Assembly (NCBI GenBank): GCA_947489315.1
Contig: CANLCX010000005.1
Coordinates: forward strand, 1-64,000
DNA length: 64,000 nucleotides
Reading direction: 5' to 3'
Source of the DNA: an uncultured Sphingomonadaceae bacterium
GTDB lineage: Bacteria; Pseudomonadota; Alphaproteobacteria; Sphingomonadales; Sphingomonadaceae
The notes beneath the pieces were generated by a model. That model was not told the origin of the DNA and ran no database searches. It saw nothing but the letters and a program-made list of their open reading frames with translations. Shown here piece after piece: positions 26,830 through 35,329 of this stretch (positions are counted from its first letter, which is position 1; the number at the start of each line of letters is the position of its first letter). The translations under genes and the position numbers were made by a program.

Positions 26830-27219
26830 GATATGTGCGATCGAGCGCTTTGCTCTTTCACGATCTTCTTTGGCTGCTTAAACAAACCCAGAACTGATCA
26901 TAGTGACTTGCCTCGCTGCCTAAAGTTGAAATGATCAATATGTGCCTTCATGCCTCAACGAAAATCCTCAAGCCCGTTTTTGCGCCCATAGCGGACACTA
27001 CCGCCGCGTCGGCTATATCGCGAAAGTAGCAAATTTTTACATTGGGTTTCCGCTGATGGCGCATCGCGCCGCCAATGGCACCGAGCAGGGTAAGGTTAAT
27101 CTATCGGCTTCTGGCTATGCCGCGCGCGTTTTTGTGTTCTTTCGAGGCATGACCGGTGTGTGCGGCAGGCCAAATTGAAACTTAAATTCCTAGAACAACG
27201 GTTGGTAACCGCACATTTC
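26830..27219. other. Intergenic, contains a dispersed repeat copy
   Basis: 390 bases between convergent genes. Holds the diverged repeat copy at 26971-27034. The rest shows no convincing gene; a 78-codon open frame through the repeat has no ribosome site or protein-like composition. Confidence 0.6.
26971..27034 (+). repeat. Dispersed repeat, copy 3 (diverged, full length)
   Basis: agcccgtttttgcgcccata / gcggacact followed by ctatatcgcgaaagtagcaaat, aligning along the whole length of copies 2 and 4 but with a damaged left arm (gcccgt for gtccgc) and damaged distal arm. Confidence 0.55.
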
Positions 27220-27852
27220 TCAATCATCTCGGTGGAGAAATCGATCCAATCTTAGTCGTTTTGTGTGACCGGAAGACGGTTTGATCGACCTCGCTAGCTT
27301 TTTGATCTGTCGTTCCCATTTCTCTGAACGTGCTTCAGCGCCTCCGTTCTTGATCGGGCCACAGGCTAGGACCCGAACCGGCTTGAACCCGCAGAACCCG
27401 AGAACCTGGCGTTTCCAGCGCTTAATCAGCGCATTGCCATATATCAAACGCAAGAAGAACGGTGGCGTATCCATTGTTGCGATAACATCAGCGGAACGAC
27501 CCTGCAGGAGTTTGTCCCACCTGAGATCGTTGGCATGGTAGGCAAAAGCAAAGCCTGGCAGCAAAAGACGGTCAAGCAAGCCCTTTAGTTCGGCTGGCTC
27601 GCTGCCCCACCACATGGGGAAACTCACGACCAGGTGATCGCACGCATCCAGTCGTTCGGCTAGACTTGCGACATCTGGCTCCCATTCCGTGCGCTTTGCA
27701 TATCCGAACCTGAGTACCGGCGAAAATTGCATGTCGCGCACAGCGACCTTTTCGACAACTGCCTCCGAAGGAAGCGCATTCTCATAGACCTGCAGCAAGT
27801 AAGATGAATATCGCCCGTCGTCCGGATGACCATCAAGCAAAAGTACGCGCAT
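27220..27852 (-). CDS. NAD(P)H dehydrogenase (quinone)/flavodoxin-like reductase
   Basis: 210 residues, KefF/NQO-type flavodoxin-2 fold. N-terminal FMN/FAD loop LLLDGHPDDGRYSSYLLQVY, then DHLVVSFPMWWGSEPAELKG (the conserved P-x-W-W of the family) and LDRLLLPGFAFAY, and IATMDTPPFFLRLIYGNAL. The Lys/Arg-rich tail is longer than in most relatives. A soluble cytoplasmic two-electron quinone or xenobiotic reductase is likely. ATG at 27852; single gene, flanked by repeat copies on both sides. Confidence 0.85.
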   Translation of the reverse strand: MRVLLLDGHPDDGRYSSYLLQVYENALPSEAVVEKVAVRDMQFSPVLRFGYAKRTEWEPDVASLAERLDACDHLVVSFPMWWGSEPAELKGLLDRLLLPGFAFAYHANDLRWDKLLQGRSADVIATMDTPPFFLRLIYGNALIKRWKRQVLGFCGFKPVRVLACGPIKNGGAEARSEKWERQIKKLARSIKPSSGHTKRLRLDRFLHRDD

Positions 27853-27968
27853 ATGTCCCTGGTGCCCCGCAATTTATGGTTTCGAGAATACATAGTAAAC
27901 GACATCTCATAGAGGGCAATCAATACCTCAAATTGAGATGATGCGAACTGGTAACTCTGACAATTGGA

Positions 27969-28033
27969 GTGTCCGCTTTTGCGCCCACAGCGGACGCTAG
28001 AGATGTGACAGCAATATCCCGAAAGCGGACATT
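27969..28033 (+). repeat. Dispersed repeat, copy 4 (full length)
   Basis: Arms gtgtccgc (27969-27976) and gcggacgc (27990-27997), then about 20 bases and tatcccgaaagcggacatt. Best-preserved full-length copy; nearly identical over 64 bases to the reverse complement of copy 2. The distal cccgaaagcggac can also pair with the proximal tgtccgctttt arm. Confidence 0.75.
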
Positions 28034-28045
28034 AGCTCAAGTCGA

Positions 28046-28387
28046 TCAGTCCAATTCCAATTTGCTCGCAAGATGACGCAATTCTAGCTGTCCTTCGGGT
28101 GTTGACCATCCATTCCAACCCTCGGCACCATTGGTGGAGAACTGCTCATCAATGCGTTCAAGCTCTTTTCTAATGCTTTCCAGCTTGGTACTTTTCTTCT
28201 CAGTTTCAACAAACAGCTCTAATGCCCTAGGAGAAAACTCAGAATTGCCATTCGCAGAAAGATGCGCCTTGATCATAGATGCGCAGTTGGAGTGAGTTAG
28301 GCTATCGAAATCCAATACCGTATTTCGAATGGCGCTTCTGAAACCCAACAATCTCAAAACTTCGCCGCCCAGCCGTTTTGCATTCAT
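28046..28387 (-). CDS. Hypothetical protein between repeat copies
   Basis: About 113 residues from ATG 28387 (MNAKRLGGEVLRLLGF), soluble, with a coiled-coil-like middle (EKKSTKLESIRKELERIDEQ) and an acidic C-terminus (LRHLASKLELD). The frame stays open to 28501, but the upstream part would translate dispersed-repeat copy 5 (VSALGAKADV), so I place the start after it; the ribosome site there is weak. No recognised family. Flanked by repeat copies 4 and 5, so it may be a relic or a lineage-specific gene. Confidence 0.45.
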   Translation of the reverse strand: MNAKRLGGEVLRLLGFRSAIRNTVLDFDSLTHSNCASMIKAHLSANGNSEFSPRALELFVETEKKSTKLESIRKELERIDEQFSTNGAEGWNGWSTPEGQLELRHLASKLELD

Positions 28388-28454
28388 GAAAATTCCCACA
28401 GTCGGTGAATAATTGATGGTCGATCCTTGTATCTCGAAAATTGCCAAAACGCCA

Positions 28455-28484
28455 ACGTCCGCTTTTGCGCCCAAAGCGGACACT
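28455..28484 (+). repeat. Dispersed repeat, copy 5 (5' hairpin half)
   Basis: acgtccgcttttgcgcccaa followed by agcggacact: arms gtccgc/gcggac intact. The sequence beyond 28484 does not continue the full element clearly. It sits at or just upstream of the 5' end of the 28046-28387 gene. Confidence 0.7.
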
Positions 28485-28660
28485 AGAATTTGATCAGCCA
28501 ATCGCCTTACGAGGGTCGATCATCCGCCCATTTATCTGTCTCGATTTTTTCCTCGCTGGGCAAACTTTCACAAATATGCTTGATGTGATCCGGCAAATCG
28601 CGAACGCGGCACACAGACGGAGCCGTCAACTCGGAACAAAGTTCAATTTTTTTCCGAGAA

Positions 28661-29275
28661 TTAATTGTTTGCGACAGGAGGTTCTAGGATCATTTCACCC
28701 TGTTCTACCCGCCAACTCTTCATTTCAGAGAGAAAATTCATTCCGAGCACGTTTGAATCGCCAAATGCTTCCGCAACCACGACCGGTAATTCCAATGCCA
28801 TCATTGGACCGACGCGTAACGACTGTATGGTGCCGCGCTGTGCTTCTACTGTGCCGTTGGCCGTATTCAAGTAAGTCGGAAAACCGCCTTCATTAATATC
28901 TACATTGGCCGCTTGTGCCGTTTTTAGATTGATGGCGGTCGTTGTGGCACCGCTATCAATCAAAAATCGAACCGGCGTGCCGTTCACTTCTGCATCTGCC
29001 CAATAATGGCCATCTGGTGACTGACGTATTTTCAATGTACCGCCGACGACTTGCTGATCATTGGCACCGGTCAATTCTCCGGTTACCTTGTTCCAGACGC
29101 CGACTATTTCATGCTGATAAGAAAACATAACGATGAATATCGCAAATATGGCGATCCAGCTCAATACTGACCGGACAATCTCGCCCAAGCCGATGCGACG
29201 CGAAAATAACGCGCTTGCAACCAGCACCATCGCGCCGATCGCAAAAACAAGATTGATATTCTGATCTTCCGTCAC
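28661..29275 (-). CDS. Membrane-anchored retropepsin-like aspartic protease (TIGR02281 type)
   Basis: 204 residues. Two N-terminal membrane segments (NLVFAIGAMVLVASALF; VLSWIAIFAIFIVMFSY) then a periplasmic retropepsin-like domain from about residue 75: GHYWADAEVNGTPVRFLIDS with the catalytic DSGATTTAINL, the flap region LNTANGTVEAQRGTI, and the closing VLGMNFLSEMKSWRVEQ. Single-lobed, so it should act as a dimer. It is the last gene of the 37388-to-28661 block and starts 2 bases after the upstream hydrolase stop. Substrate unknown. A second, differently anchored relative lies at 41317-41838. Confidence 0.88.
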   Translation of the reverse strand: MTEDQNINLVFAIGAMVLVASALFSRRIGLGEIVRSVLSWIAIFAIFIVMFSYQHEIVGVWNKVTGELTGANDQQVVGGTLKIRQSPDGHYWADAEVNGTPVRFLIDSGATTTAINLKTAQAANVDINEGGFPTYLNTANGTVEAQRGTIQSLRVGPMMALELPVVVAEAFGDSNVLGMNFLSEMKSWRVEQGEMILEPPVANN

Positions 29276-29277
29276 GT

Positions 29278-30042
29278 CTATATCTCTATCACAAGTCCGT
29301 CATAAGCGGGTTGAATATCTTTGGGTAATATTGAACAGAGCCGCTTATAGTCCATCGACTTATCCATATGCGTGAGTAAGCTTAATTCTGGCTTTACTGC
29401 GGCAATAAAATCGAGTGTCATATCCAAATGAGCATGGGTTGGATGCGGCTTTTGACGCAAGGCATCTACTACGAAAATGTCGCTACCCCTGAATGTTTTT
29501 CCCATATCATCAGTCACTTCACCGAAGTCTGTCGCATAGGAAATAGACTTTCCACTGTGCTCGAAGCGCAATCCGGCAGAGGTTATACCGCCATGAGGCA
29601 TATCGACGGTTTTAACAACGATATCACCAATTTCCGTTTCTGTTTCCAGCAAGCGACCGTCGCAGATAGAGGGATAATATTCATGCCCGCTAAACGCATA
29701 GGCAAAGCGTTGCTTGAGACTTTCCAGAGCAAATGAACGCGCATAAGCTGGGATAGGTTCACGTTTCTTCTGAAAAACCTGTCGCAAGTCGTCGATACCG
29801 TGACAATGATCGGCATGATCGTGAGTCCAAATTACATGGTCAATTGCGTCAATTCCACAAGCTAGAAATTGAGCGCGCAGATCCGGCGATGTATCGACCA
29901 GGATGCGTGTTGCGGGACTTTCCACGATGATAGACACCCTGCTCCGCCGGTTTTTCGGTTCATTGGGATCGCAATCACCCCAATCATTACCGATCCGCGG
30001 TACACCTGAGGATGTACCACAACCTAAAATGATGAGCTTCAT
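29278..30042 (-). CDS. Metallo-beta-lactamase fold hydrolase (PhnP/RNase Z-like)
   Basis: 254 residues from ATG 30042. MBL fold with MKLIILGCGTSSGVPRIGND at the N-terminus, the metal motif THDHADHCHGID (HxHxDH), SYATDFGEV and a later HPTHAHLDM His pair. The CGTSSGVPR opening and size are typical of the cytoplasmic MBL hydrolases that sit after tatD in alphaproteobacteria; phosphodiesterase activity of the PhnP type is likely but not certain. Begins 8 bases after the tatD stop (TTG 30048 is an alternative). Confidence 0.9.
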   Translation of the reverse strand: MKLIILGCGTSSGVPRIGNDWGDCDPNEPKNRRSRVSIIVESPATRILVDTSPDLRAQFLACGIDAIDHVIWTHDHADHCHGIDDLRQVFQKKREPIPAYARSFALESLKQRFAYAFSGHEYYPSICDGRLLETETEIGDIVVKTVDMPHGGITSAGLRFEHSGKSISYATDFGEVTDDMGKTFRGSDIFVVDALRQKPHPTHAHLDMTLDFIAAVKPELSLLTHMDKSMDYKRLCSILPKDIQPAYDGLVIEI

Positions 30043-30050
30043 CGACAAAT

Positions 30051-30827
30051 TTAGGGGTGCGCCTTGTTGAACAAGCGGTAGAAATTCTTAGCTGTTGTCT
30101 CGCAAAGCTCAGAATAATCCTCACCTCTTAGTTCGGCGAGAAACTTCGCGGTATCGGCTACAAAGGCCGGCTCGCCGGTTTTGCCGCGATGGGGAACGGG
30201 CGCAAGAAATGGGGCATCGGTTTCCACCAATAGGCGATCTATTGGCAGTTTCGCTGCTGTAGACTGAAGATCCTTGGCATTTTTAAAGGTGACGATACCG
30301 GAAATGGAAATATAGAGGCCTAAATTCAGCGCTTTATGGGCGAAGTCTTCGCTAGCGGTAAAGCAGTGGATGACGCCGGTATAAGCGCCCTGCTCCATTT
30401 CTTCTGCCATAATCGCAGCCGTATCATCTTCTGCATCTCGTGTGTGTACGATAATTGGTAAACCGGTTTCTCGCGCAGCGTGAATATGTGTGCGAAAGCT
30501 CTGCCTCTGGCGGTCACGGTCGCTATGGTCATAATAATAATCGAGGCCGGTTTCTCCAATGGCTACCACGCGTTCGTGTTGCGCCTCCTCGACCAGTTTC
30601 GCCAAATCAATATCGGGATGAGCATCTGCTTCATGGGGATGGATACCTATGCTCGACCAGACATCGCTTTCGCGTTCTGCGGTTGCGACAATATCGCGCC
30701 ATTCGCTCTCGCGGGTCGAGATGTTGAGCATCGCCGTTACGCCGCTTTCACGCGCGCGATCAAGGACAGCGCCTTGCTCTTCAACCAGACCTTTGTAATT
30801 GAGGTGGCAGTGGCTATCGACGAGCAT
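30051..30827 (-). CDS. tatD: TatD family metal-dependent hydrolase/DNase
   Basis: 258 residues, full length. Metal-binding DSHCHLNYKG at the N-terminus, GIHPHEAD, the GETGLDYYYDHSDRDRQRQS motif with metal-bridging Glu, VHTRDAEDDT, GVIHCFTAS and the terminal LLVETDAPFLAPVPHRGK. Family members are 3'-5' exonucleases or deoxyribonucleases used in DNA repair and quality control. ATG directly follows the metG stop with no gap, consistent with one transcript. Confidence 0.93.
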   Translation of the reverse strand: MLVDSHCHLNYKGLVEEQGAVLDRARESGVTAMLNISTRESEWRDIVATAERESDVWSSIGIHPHEADAHPDIDLAKLVEEAQHERVVAIGETGLDYYYDHSDRDRQRQSFRTHIHAARETGLPIIVHTRDAEDDTAAIMAEEMEQGAYTGVIHCFTASEDFAHKALNLGLYISISGIVTFKNAKDLQSTAAKLPIDRLLVETDAPFLAPVPHRGKTGEPAFVADTAKFLAELRGEDYSELCETTAKNFYRLFNKAHP

Positions 30828-32402
30828 CTAGCCCTCCCCTTCGGCCACTGGTATTTCCAGACGCGGGAATATTCCGCTTGGTGCAGGAAGCGTCAGCCCG
30901 GTTTCGATTGCATTGTCCATGTCACAAAATGATCTATTTTCAGCGCCTTGAGATAAGAGATCTAACATTTTGTCGCAGCTTTCGGGAATGACCCAGCGCA
31001 ACATAATGGCAAGCTGGCGAATGGATTCGGCCGTATAGTAAAGCACCGTATCAGCCCGGGCTGGATCGGTTTTGCGCAAGGCCCAAGGGGCTTGATCGGC
31101 AAAATATTGATTGGTCGCGCTGAGCCGTTCACGAAGAAGATCAATGGCTGCATGGATCGGATATTCTCCATTTTCCATCAGCGTGTTTATATTTGTGAAG
31201 CAAGATTTCAAATCACCGATAAGTTGCTCTTCCGCCGCGGTTTTCGGCCCGGCTGAGGGCACTTTGCCTTCACAGTTTTTGGCTATCATGGAAAGGCTGC
31301 GTTGCGCCAGATTGCCAAAATTATTAGCAAGGTCTGCATTGGTCTTTGTCACGATCATCTCGGCGGAATAGCTGCCGTCTTTTCCAAAAATAACCTCAGA
31401 CAAGAGAAAATAGCGCAATTGATCAACACCGAAAGCATCGGCCAGGGCTATCGGATCCACAACATTGCCGACCGATTTCGACATTTTCTCGCCGCGATTG
31501 AGCAGGAACCCATGTCCGAATACCTGTTTGGGCAACGGTAAATTTGCGCTCATCAGAAAGGCTGGCCAATAAATGGTATGAAAACGCACAATGTCTTTGC
31601 CGATAATATGCGTAATATCGCCGCCTTCGCTCCAAAACTTAGGATAAAGGTCGGTTTGCTCAGGATAGCCCAGTCCAGTGAGATAGTTGGTCAGCGCATC
31701 GACCCAAACATACATCACATGATTGTTGCTGCCTGGGACTTTTACGCCCCAATCAAAGCTGGTTCGGGAAATAGACAGATCGTTTAAACCGCCCTCGACA
31801 AACTTGACCATCTCATTGCGGCGACTATCCGGTTTAAGAAATTCCGGACTGTCCTTGAAGAGCTTTAGCAAGGGATCCTGATATTTGGAGAGTCGGAAAA
31901 ACCAGCTTTCCTCTACAGTCCATTCAACCGGAGTGCCTTGGGGAGACAGCTTTTCTTTCGCTCCCCCTTCCCCTTCGGCCTCAATCAGTTCGCTTTCGTC
32001 ATAATAGGCTTCGTCGCGAACCGAGTACCAGCCCTCATATTTGTCGAGATAGAGGTCGCCCTTCGCTTCCATCGCTTGCCAAATGGCTTGACTGGCTTTG
32101 TGGTGCTCCGCTTCTGTTGTTCGAATGAACCGGTCATATGAAATATTAAGTTTATTGCACATCACAATGAATTGATTAGCCATTTCATCGGCTAATTCTT
32201 GTGGTTCAATTCCTTTTGCCGCGGCAGCTTGCGCCATTTTCAGGCCATGTTCGTCAGTGCCCGTCTGAAAACGCACCTCTCGGCCAGAAAGCCGCTGGAA
32301 CCGGGCAATTGCATCGGTCGCAATGGCTTCATAAGCATGGCCGATATGGGGTGGGCCATTGGGATAGCTAATGGCCGTGGTGATATATATTGGTTTGGAC
32401 AT
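30828..32402 (-). CDS. metG: Methionyl-tRNA synthetase
   Basis: Charges tRNA-Met with methionine. 524 residues, class I synthetase. HIGH-type signature PNGPPHIGHAYEAIATDAIA near residue 15, TGTDEHGLKMAQAAA, the connective domain with the YSVRDEAYYDESEL insert, WVDALTNYLTGLGYP, and KMSKS in GEKMSKSVGNVVDP. The connective peptide lacks the Cys pairs of the zinc-type enzymes and there is no C-terminal tRNA-binding domain, as in other alphaproteobacterial enzymes. In the standard tmk-holB-metG-tatD order. Confidence 0.97.
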   Translation of the reverse strand: MSKPIYITTAISYPNGPPHIGHAYEAIATDAIARFQRLSGREVRFQTGTDEHGLKMAQAAAAKGIEPQELADEMANQFIVMCNKLNISYDRFIRTTEAEHHKASQAIWQAMEAKGDLYLDKYEGWYSVRDEAYYDESELIEAEGEGGAKEKLSPQGTPVEWTVEESWFFRLSKYQDPLLKLFKDSPEFLKPDSRRNEMVKFVEGGLNDLSISRTSFDWGVKVPGSNNHVMYVWVDALTNYLTGLGYPEQTDLYPKFWSEGGDITHIIGKDIVRFHTIYWPAFLMSANLPLPKQVFGHGFLLNRGEKMSKSVGNVVDPIALADAFGVDQLRYFLLSEVIFGKDGSYSAEMIVTKTNADLANNFGNLAQRSLSMIAKNCEGKVPSAGPKTAAEEQLIGDLKSCFTNINTLMENGEYPIHAAIDLLRERLSATNQYFADQAPWALRKTDPARADTVLYYTAESIRQLAIMLRWVIPESCDKMLDLLSQGAENRSFCDMDNAIETGLTLPAPSGIFPRLEIPVAEGEG

Positions 32403-32450
32403 GAATTGCTTTCCCGAATCCCGGCAAAAACTACCGATTATCGCTCCTCT

Positions 32451-33491
32451 TTATGCGTGCCTGTCGGGTTCGGCAAGCGATCCCATCAAGCTGCCTAGGC
32501 GAAATATCACGGCCTGATTATCAAGGGCTTTTGGAATAGCCATCGACGCTAAATCGCTCGCCTCCCGCCATGTGTCAATTGCCTTGCCGGAACCGCTGAA
32601 TGAGGAGTTGGTTGCGGCCGTCTTGATATGCTGCGCCATCAAGCTGGGGGCACGGGATAAAAAGGCCTGATATCGCGGCGTCGCTGCCTTCAATGATAAT
32701 TTACGCGCTAAGTCGCTCTTAATTTGGTTATTCTTATCGCCAGTGCGCATAATATCATGTGCAAGACTTTCCAACTCAGCAAGACCAGCGTCGATATATT
32801 GGAGAGATTTTCCGGGAGCACCCTCCCCAGCTGCAATCAGAGCGTTGAGCTCCGTCTGCTCCAACTTGGGAGCAAGAGTCGAAAGAGCCTCCCGCATTTG
32901 ATCATCATTCAGTGGATCAAAACGTAATATCTGACATCGTGATCTGATCGTCGGAAGCAAGCGTTCTGGCGTATGGCTGACCAATAGGAATACCGTGTCC
33001 TTTGGTGGTTCCTCGAGGTTTTTAAGCAATGCATTGGCGCCGCCGCGCTCGAGATCATCAATCGCGTCGATGACGACCACGCGATAACGTGAAATAGAAG
33101 CTTGGGTCGCAAACAACGGCTGCAAGCCGCGAATTTGGGCAATCGAGATATTGCGCTTCAGCTCATGTTCCTCAAGGGAATCTATACCCTCTTCCCGCGC
33201 CTTTTTATCTTCCTTGTCCGTTTTTCCGCCTCGCTGGACGAGCCTGAAGTCCGGATGAGAGCGAGCGGCTAGTAGTTTGGCGCCTTGGCTCATATCATCA
33301 AGATTAAAACCATTTTCGGGATATATATCGCCCTTATGTGAATCCAATAGAAACTGGGCTGCTTGTTTAGCAAAACCGGCTTTTCCGAGGCCTTTTGGCC
33401 CTGCTAAAATCCATGCATGATGGAGCGTTCCTTTATCAAAGGACTGGCGAAATATGCGCTGTGCTTTGTCATGGCCTAAGAATGACGTCAT
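32451..33491 (-). CDS. holB: DNA polymerase III delta' subunit
   Basis: Clamp-loader subunit, 346 residues. MTSFLGHDKAQRIF is typical of the N-terminus. The P-loop region is GPKGLGKAGFAKQAAQFLL, with Ala in place of Ser/Thr after the Lys, in keeping with delta' not being the ATP-hydrolysing subunit. VVVIDAIDDLERGGANALLK and LEEPPKDTVFLLVSHTPERL, TIRSRCQ (sensor 1) are clear AAA+ landmarks. The C-terminal collar domain is less conserved. Lies 4 bases downstream of tmk. Confidence 0.93.
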   Translation of the reverse strand: MTSFLGHDKAQRIFRQSFDKGTLHHAWILAGPKGLGKAGFAKQAAQFLLDSHKGDIYPENGFNLDDMSQGAKLLAARSHPDFRLVQRGGKTDKEDKKAREEGIDSLEEHELKRNISIAQIRGLQPLFATQASISRYRVVVIDAIDDLERGGANALLKNLEEPPKDTVFLLVSHTPERLLPTIRSRCQILRFDPLNDDQMREALSTLAPKLEQTELNALIAAGEGAPGKSLQYIDAGLAELESLAHDIMRTGDKNNQIKSDLARKLSLKAATPRYQAFLSRAPSLMAQHIKTAATNSSFSGSGKAIDTWREASDLASMAIPKALDNQAVIFRLGSLMGSLAEPDRHA

Positions 33492-33495
33492 GCCG

Positions 33496-34122
33496 TCAAT
33501 CTAACAGATCGGTCAGATTTTGCAGCAGGTTTGCTGTAACATCCTCTGGCGACTGTGCCGCATCAATCAGTTTGACTCGATTGGGTTCATCATCAGCATA
33601 TCCGCGAAATTTGGCCATGACCGAACGATGATAATCACTGTCCCGGCCGCCAATCCTATCACTATCACCACGATCGCGGGCATCAGCGCGGCGGGCAGCG
33701 ACGTCTTCCGGCAGGTCAAGGATGAACGTGCGATCAGGCATCAGGCCGCCACTGCCTACTTTATGAAGCGCCATGATATCTTCGTCGTTCAATTGACCGC
33801 TCACACTTTGATAGGCGCGGCTGCTGTCGATGAACCGATCACTGATAATCCATTCGCCCCTTTCAAGGGCGGGTTTAATCAATGATTGGCAATGTTCGGC
33901 CCGCGCTGCTGCAAATAGCAACGCTTCGGTCCGCATGTTCCATTTGTCCTCTTGGCCAGTCAACAGGAGGCTACGGATTACTTCTGCGCCTGGCGTTCCG
34001 CCTGGTTCACGGGTGAGATGGACCTTGATACCCTTGCTTTCGAGTGTGCTCGCCAAGGCTTTTGCCTGTGTGGACTTACCCGTCCCCTCTCCGCCTTCGA
34101 GACTTATGAAGCGTCCTGTCAT
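33496..34122 (-). CDS. tmk: Thymidylate kinase
   Basis: Phosphorylates dTMP to dTDP. 208 residues from ATG 34122. P-loop SLEGGEGTGKSTQAKAL, LTREPGGTPGAEVIR (substrate DRX-type region), the ISDRFIDSSRAYQ motif and a LID segment with RRADARDRGDSDRI. The start is 4 bases after the D,D-carboxypeptidase stop, and ggatagcagg precedes it; TTG 34140 would overlap that gene. Confidence 0.95.
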   Translation of the reverse strand: MTGRFISLEGGEGTGKSTQAKALASTLESKGIKVHLTREPGGTPGAEVIRSLLLTGQEDKWNMRTEALLFAAARAEHCQSLIKPALERGEWIISDRFIDSSRAYQSVSGQLNDEDIMALHKVGSGGLMPDRTFILDLPEDVAARRADARDRGDSDRIGGRDSDYHRSVMAKFRGYADDEPNRVKLIDAAQSPEDVTANLLQNLTDLLD

Positions 34123-34126
34123 CCTG

Positions 34127-35287
34127 CTATCCCAGACCAAATAGTGATTTCAACCCAGCCCAGACGCGACCAAAAAAACCGGCTTCATCTATGGCTTCCG
34201 CCGCAACCAGCGGCATGGATTGGGTGCCTGCATCGCCTGTAGAAACGATCAAGGTTGCTATCTGCTGACCTTTCTTGATGGGTGCTTTAATTGGCCCGTT
34301 GTAACGCACCTTCATCGAGAGATCGCTGTCAGAACCCTTTGGCAAAGTGGCGAAAAGATCCTTGGGAGCGACCAAATCAACCGAGGAGGAATCGCCCAAC
34401 TGAACGTCTGCGCTTTCGACTTTCGCCCCTTTTTTGAACAGAGCCTTTGTCTCCCAAGCGTTAAACCCCCAATTCATGAATTTAACGGACTCGTTGCTTC
34501 GGCCGCTATAGCTGTTCAGCCCAGCCAGAACTGAAACGATTCGTCGCCCCTGCTGTTCCGCGGAGCCGGTAAAACCAAAGCCAGCTTCTTCTGTGTGGCC
34601 GGTTTTCAGGCCATCTGCTCCGGCGATCTTACCGAGTAAAGGATTGCGATTAGGCTGTGTTATCGGGTCACCACTATTTGTTTTGCCCCATGTAAACTCA
34701 GTTAACCCAAAGAATTGCTTGTAAAGCTTTGGAAAGTCGTCGGAAAGGCGCTTGCCTAGCGTGCCAAGATCCCGGGCAGTCACCATGGTTTTGCCTTCGT
34801 CAGGCCATCCGGTGCTGTTGCCAAATCGGCTATTTTTCATCCCGATGCGCTTTGCGGTCTTCGTCATTAAATCTGCGAAATTTTCTTCGGTACCGGCAAT
34901 GGCTTCGGAGAGAACCACGCTGGCATCGTTTCCGGACAGCGTAATGACACCATGTAGCAAATCTTTCACTGTCGGGTTGTCATTCACGCCGAGGAACATG
35001 GTAGACCCCTGCCCTTGCCATTTTTGCCAAGTTGCGCGCTGGATAGCGACCTTTTGATCGAGTTTCAGTTTATCCTTCGAAATCTGATCAAACGCCACAT
35101 AGACAGTCATCATCTTGGCCATGGATGCTGGCGGAATTTGCTTGTCGGCATTTTTCTCGAACAATATCGCGCCGGATGACAGATCAGTCATATAGGCGAT
35201 AGGCGCTTCCGTTTCATATTTGGGCGCCGCGATGACAGCGGAAGAAATGGCAATAAGCGGCAGTGAAGCCCAAAAAATTTTGTTCAT
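34127..35287 (-). CDS. dacC: D-alanyl-D-alanine carboxypeptidase (DacA/DacC type)
   Basis: Penicillin-binding protein trimming the terminal D-Ala of peptidoglycan stem peptides. 386 residues, signal peptide at the N-terminus (FWASLPLIAISSAVIAAP). Active-site set: SMAK with Ser55 and Lys58 (PPASMAKMMTVYV), SGNDASVVLSE (SxN), and KTGHTEEAG (KTG triad). The C-terminal PBP5-type beta domain is present and the last residues AGFFGRVWAGLKSLFGLG form an amphipathic membrane anchor. Third gene after mltB and rlpA in a wall-remodelling cluster. Confidence 0.94.
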   Translation of the reverse strand: MNKIFWASLPLIAISSAVIAAPKYETEAPIAYMTDLSSGAILFEKNADKQIPPASMAKMMTVYVAFDQISKDKLKLDQKVAIQRATWQKWQGQGSTMFLGVNDNPTVKDLLHGVITLSGNDASVVLSEAIAGTEENFADLMTKTAKRIGMKNSRFGNSTGWPDEGKTMVTARDLGTLGKRLSDDFPKLYKQFFGLTEFTWGKTNSGDPITQPNRNPLLGKIAGADGLKTGHTEEAGFGFTGSAEQQGRRIVSVLAGLNSYSGRSNESVKFMNWGFNAWETKALFKKGAKVESADVQLGDSSSVDLVAPKDLFATLPKGSDSDLSMKVRYNGPIKAPIKKGQQIATLIVSTGDAGTQSMPLVAAEAIDEAGFFGRVWAGLKSLFGLG

Positions 35288-35329
35288 TAATATCCCGGTT
35301 TCAAATCAGATGTGGCGTCCTGCGCCAGA

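Noticed and set aside
26942-27178. 78-codon plus-strand frame after the exporter operon
   Set aside because: It translates the dispersed repeat copy and has no ribosome site.
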